A stretch of DNA of 8,284 nucleotides from an uncultured Paracoccus sp. (GTDB lineage Bacteria; Pseudomonadota; Alphaproteobacteria; Rhodobacterales; Rhodobacteraceae): contig NZ_CAMIOH010000138.1 of assembly GCF_946221145.1 (NCBI RefSeq), positions 1 to 8,284 of the forward strand, in the 5' to 3' direction. A program made the translations under genes and the position numbers. The number at the start of each line of letters is the position of its first letter. Position 1 is the stretch's first letter. The notes below the pieces were generated by a model. It ran no database searches. It saw only the letters and a program-made list of their open reading frames with translations, and was not told the origin of the DNA. Shown here piece by piece: positions 5,818-8,284 of the stretch.

Positions 5818-5869
5818 GGGCGTTCCTTTCGGTTGCCCTGTCCAACAAGCGGTGGCAGCCAGGGTTCCG

Positions 5870-6454
5870 CTAGCGTCGCCGCACCCATTTCCAGCCGTCG
5901 ATCATCGGCCGGACCAGATCCTCGCGCTTCCACAGGCGATAGAAGGCGACCGCCGCCCAGTGCAGCAGGACCAGGATCAGGATCAGGTCCGCGCCCCGGT
6001 GATGCCATTGCAGGGCCAGGCGCGAGGTTGCTGAACTGACCTGCGAGGCCAGCGGACCCACGTTGATATAGTCGTCAGGATCGGCGAACAGCCCGGTCGT
6101 CACCTGCATGACCAGAACCCCCAGCATGGCCACCACGGCCAAGGCGCCCAGGGGACTGTGGCCGGGCCAGTTGCTTGGCCGGGGCCGGATCATCTCTCTG
6201 GTATAGGCCAGGACGGCGCGCGGGCCCCGGATGAAGCGCGCGAACCGGGCGGGCGGCGGGCCGACAAAGCCCCAGATCAGCCGGAACGCCAGCAGGGCGA
6301 TGATGCCATAGCCCAGCCAGAAATGCAGGGTCATGTTCGCAGGGCCGATCTTGCCCAGCAGCCAGTTGGCGATGACCAGCACCGCCAAGGCCCAATGGAA
6401 CACGCGCAGCGCCGGATCCCAGATCCGCTCGCGCCGCGCCCCGTCGCCCGACAT
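5870..6454 (-). CDS. Cytochrome b561-family membrane protein
   Basis: A 194-residue integral membrane protein with four predicted helices (about 16-35, 43-63, 102-122 and 155-173). Histidines suited to haem b ligation are His20 in RVFHWALA, His44 in LHFWLGYG, His151/His152 in QWHHRGAD and His165 in LLHWAAVA. This fits the bacterial cytochrome b561 (Ni/Fe-hydrogenase b-type/COG3658-like) pattern of a di-haem quinol-linked electron carrier. IWDPALRVFHW at the start and HFWLGY in helix 2 are typical. The C-terminus is strongly basic (GWKWVRRR), consistent with a cytoplasmic tail. The ATG at 6454 shares one base with the stop of the cytochrome c' gene (TGATG), indicating coupled translation. The pairing suggests electron exchange between quinol and the periplasmic c-type cytochrome, which is inference from gene order. 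Confidence 0.9.
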   Translation of the reverse strand: MSGDGARRERIWDPALRVFHWALAVLVIANWLLGKIGPANMTLHFWLGYGIIALLAFRLIWGFVGPPPARFARFIRGPRAVLAYTREMIRPRPSNWPGHSPLGALAVVAMLGVLVMQVTTGLFADPDDYINVGPLASQVSSATSRLALQWHHRGADLILILVLLHWAAVAFYRLWKREDLVRPMIDGWKWVRRR

Positions 6455-6921
6455 CAGTCGGCCTTGCGGTAATCGTCGTGGCAGGCCTTGCAGGTGCCGC
6501 CCAGCTTTTGCAGCACCGGGCCCAGGTTGCCCTGGCCGCCCTTGACGGCATCGGGGCTGCCTGCCGCGGCCTCGGACAGGGCCGCGAACTTGGCGCCGAA
6601 GTCGTCGGGGCTTTCCCAGATCGCAGGCAGGGCGTCGGAGTCGTCGCTGTCCGCCGAGGAGGTTCCGGGGATGAACAGACCGGCCGCGTCATATTGGGTC
6701 AGCGCCACGATATTGGCGGCGGCGCGGCTGGCCAGGGCCTCGTCATAAGCGACATCTCCCTTGGCCATTCCGGCAAGCTGGCCCATGTTGATGCCCAGCA
6801 TGGTCATGAAGCCGTGCCGGGCCTCGATCGCGCTTTCGGCGGCGTCTTCGGCGGATTGCGCGACGGCAAGGGCGGGTGCCGACAGGGCGACCGCAAGGGC
6901 TATGGCTTTGACGGGGGTCAT
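6454..6921 (-). CDS. Periplasmic cytochrome c' (class II c-type cytochrome)
   Basis: A 155-residue precursor. Residues 1-21 form a Sec signal peptide (MTPVKAIALAVALSAPALAVA) with probable cleavage after AVA. The mature protein starts with a helix containing IEARHGFMTMLGINMGQL (32-49), the usual first helix of cytochrome c'. The haem site CKACH is near the C-terminus (Cys144, Cys147, His148), the class II arrangement. Cytochromes c' are four-helix bundles that bind NO or CO and are linked to nitrosative stress or denitrification. A Ser/Asp-rich insertion, SSADSDDSD (88-96), lies before the third helix and may be a flexible acidic loop. The start is an ATG at 6921 with CAGGAG about 7 nt upstream. 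It heads the probable two-gene unit with the b561 protein. NO binding was not tested against ligand-pocket residues. Confidence 0.9.
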   Translation of the reverse strand: MTPVKAIALAVALSAPALAVAQSAEDAAESAIEARHGFMTMLGINMGQLAGMAKGDVAYDEALASRAAANIVALTQYDAAGLFIPGTSSADSDDSDALPAIWESPDDFGAKFAALSEAAAGSPDAVKGGQGNLGPVLQKLGGTCKACHDDYRKAD

Positions 6922-7021
6922 GGGCTGGCTCCTGAAAGGACTGGCTGCGACGGAACTGTCAGGAAAAGAGTGGCAGAGCCAAGGACTTCGATCAACCGGC
7001 GCGACGGATGATCACGGTTTT
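6922..7021 (-). promoter_or_regulatory. Upstream region of the cytochrome c'/b561 unit
   Basis: About 100 bp separate the terminator of the DUF533-type gene from the cytochrome c' start, so a promoter is expected here. I see a TTGATC on the minus strand (6990-6995), but 17 bp downstream there is only CACTCT, a poor -10. The TTGAT is also half of an FNR/NnrR-type site without its partner half. Only the Shine-Dalgarno sequence CAGGAG near the gene start is clear. Confidence 0.3.
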
Positions 7022-7047
7022 GCGAAAGCGGCCCCCGAAGGGACCGC
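7022..7047 (-). terminator. Rho-independent terminator with cUUCGg loop after the DUF533-type gene
   Basis: On the minus strand GCGGTCCC-TTCG-GGGGCCGC (7047-7028) forms an 8-bp stem with one T/G wobble, closed by the extra-stable C(UUCG)G tetraloop and followed by TTTCGC. It lies about 25 bp after the stop codon of the DUF533-type gene. The U-tract is short, but the stem is strong and the position is right. Confidence 0.7.
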
Positions 7048-7071
7048 CTGAGGGATGAACGGGCAGGGGCG

Positions 7072-8004
7072 TCAGTTGTACAGCTTGGTCACGCCCAGTT
7101 CGTCATGGATCTGGTTGACCGCCGGGCGATCGAGGTTCAGCGCGCGGGCCAGCCGGTCCAGATAGCGGGCCTCGTCCTCGTGATCCAGGTCGATGGCCAT
7201 CAGCGACATCAGATAGACTTGGGACTCGAGACCCTTCGGGATCTCGCGGGCCAGGGCCTCGGGATCGACGGGGGCGGCCATCTGGTCGCGGATGAACTGG
7301 CGTTCCTCGTCATCCAGGTCGTCGCCCAGCTGACCCAGCAGCCGCTGCTTTTCCGCGTCATCGATGGTGCCGTCGGACTTTGCGGCCTGGATCATCGCCC
7401 GCAGCATCAGGCCGGCGACGGCGTTCTGTTCAGGGGTCGGCGCCACTTCGGGCTCTCCCTTGTTGACCACGGCGTCGTTGAACAGCTCGCCGAAGCTGGC
7501 GTCATTGGTGGGCTGGGAATCCTTGCGCGCCAGGCCTCCGGCCACGCCGCCTGCCGCCGCGCCGCCCAGAAGCCCGCCCAACAGATCGCCCAGGCTGCCG
7601 CCCGCACCCGCGCTGCGCGTCTTGGTCCCCCCGCTCAACTGGCCCAGCAGATCGCTCAGGCCGCCGCCACCGCCCGCGCCGCCGCTGCGGGCCTTGGTGG
7701 TCAGGTTGTCCAGCAACCCGCCCAGACCGCCCTGGGCGCCGCGCGAGTTCGGCCCGCCATAGCGCGATCCGCTGCCCGGCTTGCCGCCGCCCAGAACCTG
7801 GCCCAGCATGTCGCCCAAGCTGCCACCCGAGCCGGGCGTGGTGTTGTTCCCCAACAGTTCGCCCAGCAAGCCGCCTTGACCGGCACGGTTCTGGGTGACC
7901 CGCCCGCCAGACTGACCGGCACCGCGATGCTGCATGGCGGCACCAATGCCCTTGGCAAGGACGACTCCGGCCGCGACGCGGCCCAGGGTTTTCATCAGGC
8001 TCAT
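7072..8004 (-). CDS. DUF533/TerB-like protein with glycine-rich repeats
   Basis: A 310-residue protein. Residues 1-25 are an amphipathic, mildly hydrophobic start (MSLMKTLGRVAAGVVLAKGIGAAM). Residues 44-149 hold five glycine-rich repeats of the form GG-x-LG-D/E-LLG-x-LLGG, at 44-52, 60-74, 92-101, 114-126 and 136-149. AAAGGVAGGLA follows. The C-terminal part (about 193-306) is an all-helical acidic domain resembling DUF533 (YebE)/TerB, with AAKSDGTIDDAEKQRLL at 207-223. TerB-like domains have been tied to tellurite resistance and membrane stress, but the function of this protein is unknown. I chose the ATG at 8004 because GAGAGG lies about 9 nt upstream. An ATG at 8013 is too close to it and the one at 7995 is too far away. 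The frame is open upstream to about 8165, so a longer form cannot be fully excluded. The gene is divergent from tuf. Confidence 0.82.
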   Translation of the reverse strand: MSLMKTLGRVAAGVVLAKGIGAAMQHRGAGQSGGRVTQNRAGQGGLLGELLGNNTTPGSGGSLGDMLGQVLGGGKPGSGSRYGGPNSRGAQGGLGGLLDNLTTKARSGGAGGGGGLSDLLGQLSGGTKTRSAGAGGSLGDLLGGLLGGAAAGGVAGGLARKDSQPTNDASFGELFNDAVVNKGEPEVAPTPEQNAVAGLMLRAMIQAAKSDGTIDDAEKQRLLGQLGDDLDDEERQFIRDQMAAPVDPEALAREIPKGLESQVYLMSLMAIDLDHEDEARYLDRLARALNLDRPAVNQIHDELGVTKLYN

Positions 8005-8143
8005 CGAATACATCCTCTCTGGCGGGGCGTCGGACAGAACAAGGCGCGCCCCGGTCGCCATGAACCGGACTGTGCCCGGAATGGTTCCGTCGGGCAACAG
8101 GATCGGCAGCCAGGACCGGCCGCCCTGCGGCGCGCGGGTGCCC

Positions 8144-8170
8144 TTGATTTTTCCCAGGCAGGCTTATACA
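8144..8170 (+). promoter_or_regulatory. Candidate tuf promoter
   Basis: TTGATT (8144-8149) and TATACA (8165-8170) resemble -35 and -10 hexamers on the plus strand, 15 bp apart, somewhat shorter than the optimum. The bases after the -10 are TCGCGGCGC, a GC-rich discriminator of the type found at stringently controlled translation-gene promoters. Transcription from here would give a leader of about 50-55 nt before the tuf ATG. The spacer length is the main weakness. Confidence 0.45.
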
Positions 8171-8188
8171 TCGCGGCGCACGTCAATT

Positions 8189-8213
8189 CGGGGCCGTCTC
8201 ATGCCATGCCCCG
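8189..8213 (+). other. Leader hairpin before the tuf ribosome binding site
   Basis: CGGGGC (8189-8194) pairs perfectly with GCCCCG (8208-8213) around a 13-nt loop. The stem ends 5 nt before the AGGAGG Shine-Dalgarno sequence (8219-8224), so it sits in the predicted tuf leader without covering the ribosome binding site. Confidence 0.4.
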
Positions 8214-8230
8214 CTATCAGGAGGCCATCC

Positions 8231-8284
8231 ATGGCAAAGGCAAAGTTTGAACGGACGAAACCGCACGTCAACATTGGGACGATT
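8231..8284 (+). CDS. tuf: Elongation factor Tu, N-terminal fragment (cut by window edge)
   Basis: The 18 codons present read MAKAKFERTKPHVNIGTI, the near-invariant start of bacterial EF-Tu leading into the G1 region (GHVDHGKT, beyond the window). EF-Tu is the GTPase that delivers aminoacyl-tRNA to the ribosome. A full AGGAGG Shine-Dalgarno sequence (8219-8224) lies 6 nt upstream, fitting very high expression. An in-frame ATG at 8201 exists, but it falls in the leader hairpin loop and has no Shine-Dalgarno sequence, so 8231 is the start. Many Rhodobacteraceae carry two tuf copies; the upstream neighbour here is not fusA, so this is probably the copy outside the str operon. That is inference. 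Confidence 0.95.
   Translation, partial: MAKAKFERTKPHVNIGTI

Noticed and set aside
6982..6995. FNR/NnrR box upstream of cytochrome c'
   Set aside because: Only the TTGAT half is present. The other half at the right spacing (AGGAC on the plus strand) does not match.
7550..7875. CRISPR-like or tandem DNA repeat appearance within the DUF533-type gene
   Set aside because: The repetition follows codons for Gly/Leu-rich protein repeats of uneven spacing and length. There is no constant repeat-spacer architecture.
7105..8250. Long plus-strand open frame (about 381 codons) opposite the DUF533-type gene, running into tuf
   Set aside because: Antisense shadow with an Ala/Gln-rich repetitive product. 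It has no ribosome binding site at its start and overlaps the tuf start in another frame.

Overview
The window is GC-rich chromosomal DNA from an alphaproteobacterium, most likely Rhodobacteraceae and possibly close to Paracoccus. This rests on gene content and protein style: EtfB and EF-Tu N-termini, a ParC with the RGKGVRLQKY segment, a HIG1-type small membrane protein and a PduO-type cobalamin adenosyltransferase. There is no IS element, CRISPR array, tRNA or rRNA, and no sign of recent transfer. It looks like core housekeeping DNA, and I found no clearly new multi-gene system.

Layout. (a) 1-2291, minus strand: a compact gene run of SH3-domain membrane protein, SDR oxidoreductase, HIG1-type protein and cob(I)alamin adenosyltransferase. 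Two of its three junctions overlap. Beyond a terminator-like hairpin, the first 17 codons of etfB run off the left edge. (b) 2292-2417: divergent regulatory gap. (c) 2418-4664, plus strand: parC, topoisomerase IV subunit A. (d) 4665-4917: convergent intergenic region packed with hairpins, carrying a 23-bp motif in two inverted copies, each in sense orientation just after one of the flanking genes. (e) 4918-6921, minus strand: cytochrome c' and cytochrome b561 (1-nt overlap), then a YghA/YhdF-type SDR. (f) 7072-8004, minus strand: a DUF533/TerB-like protein with a glycine-rich repeated N-terminal half, ending in a cUUCGg-loop terminator. (g) 8005-8230: divergent gap with a tuf promoter candidate and a leader hairpin. 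(h) 8231-8284, plus strand: start of tuf (EF-Tu), cut by the right edge.

How the genes may work together. The cytochrome pair looks like a periplasmic haem protein with its membrane-bound di-haem electron partner. The first gene run mixes an envelope SH3 protein, an SDR, a respiratory-complex-associated HIG1 protein and cobalamin activation upstream of electron-transfer flavoprotein, so its shared theme is at most loosely respiratory. The most interesting non-coding signal is the paired 3'-end motif between parC and the SDR gene.
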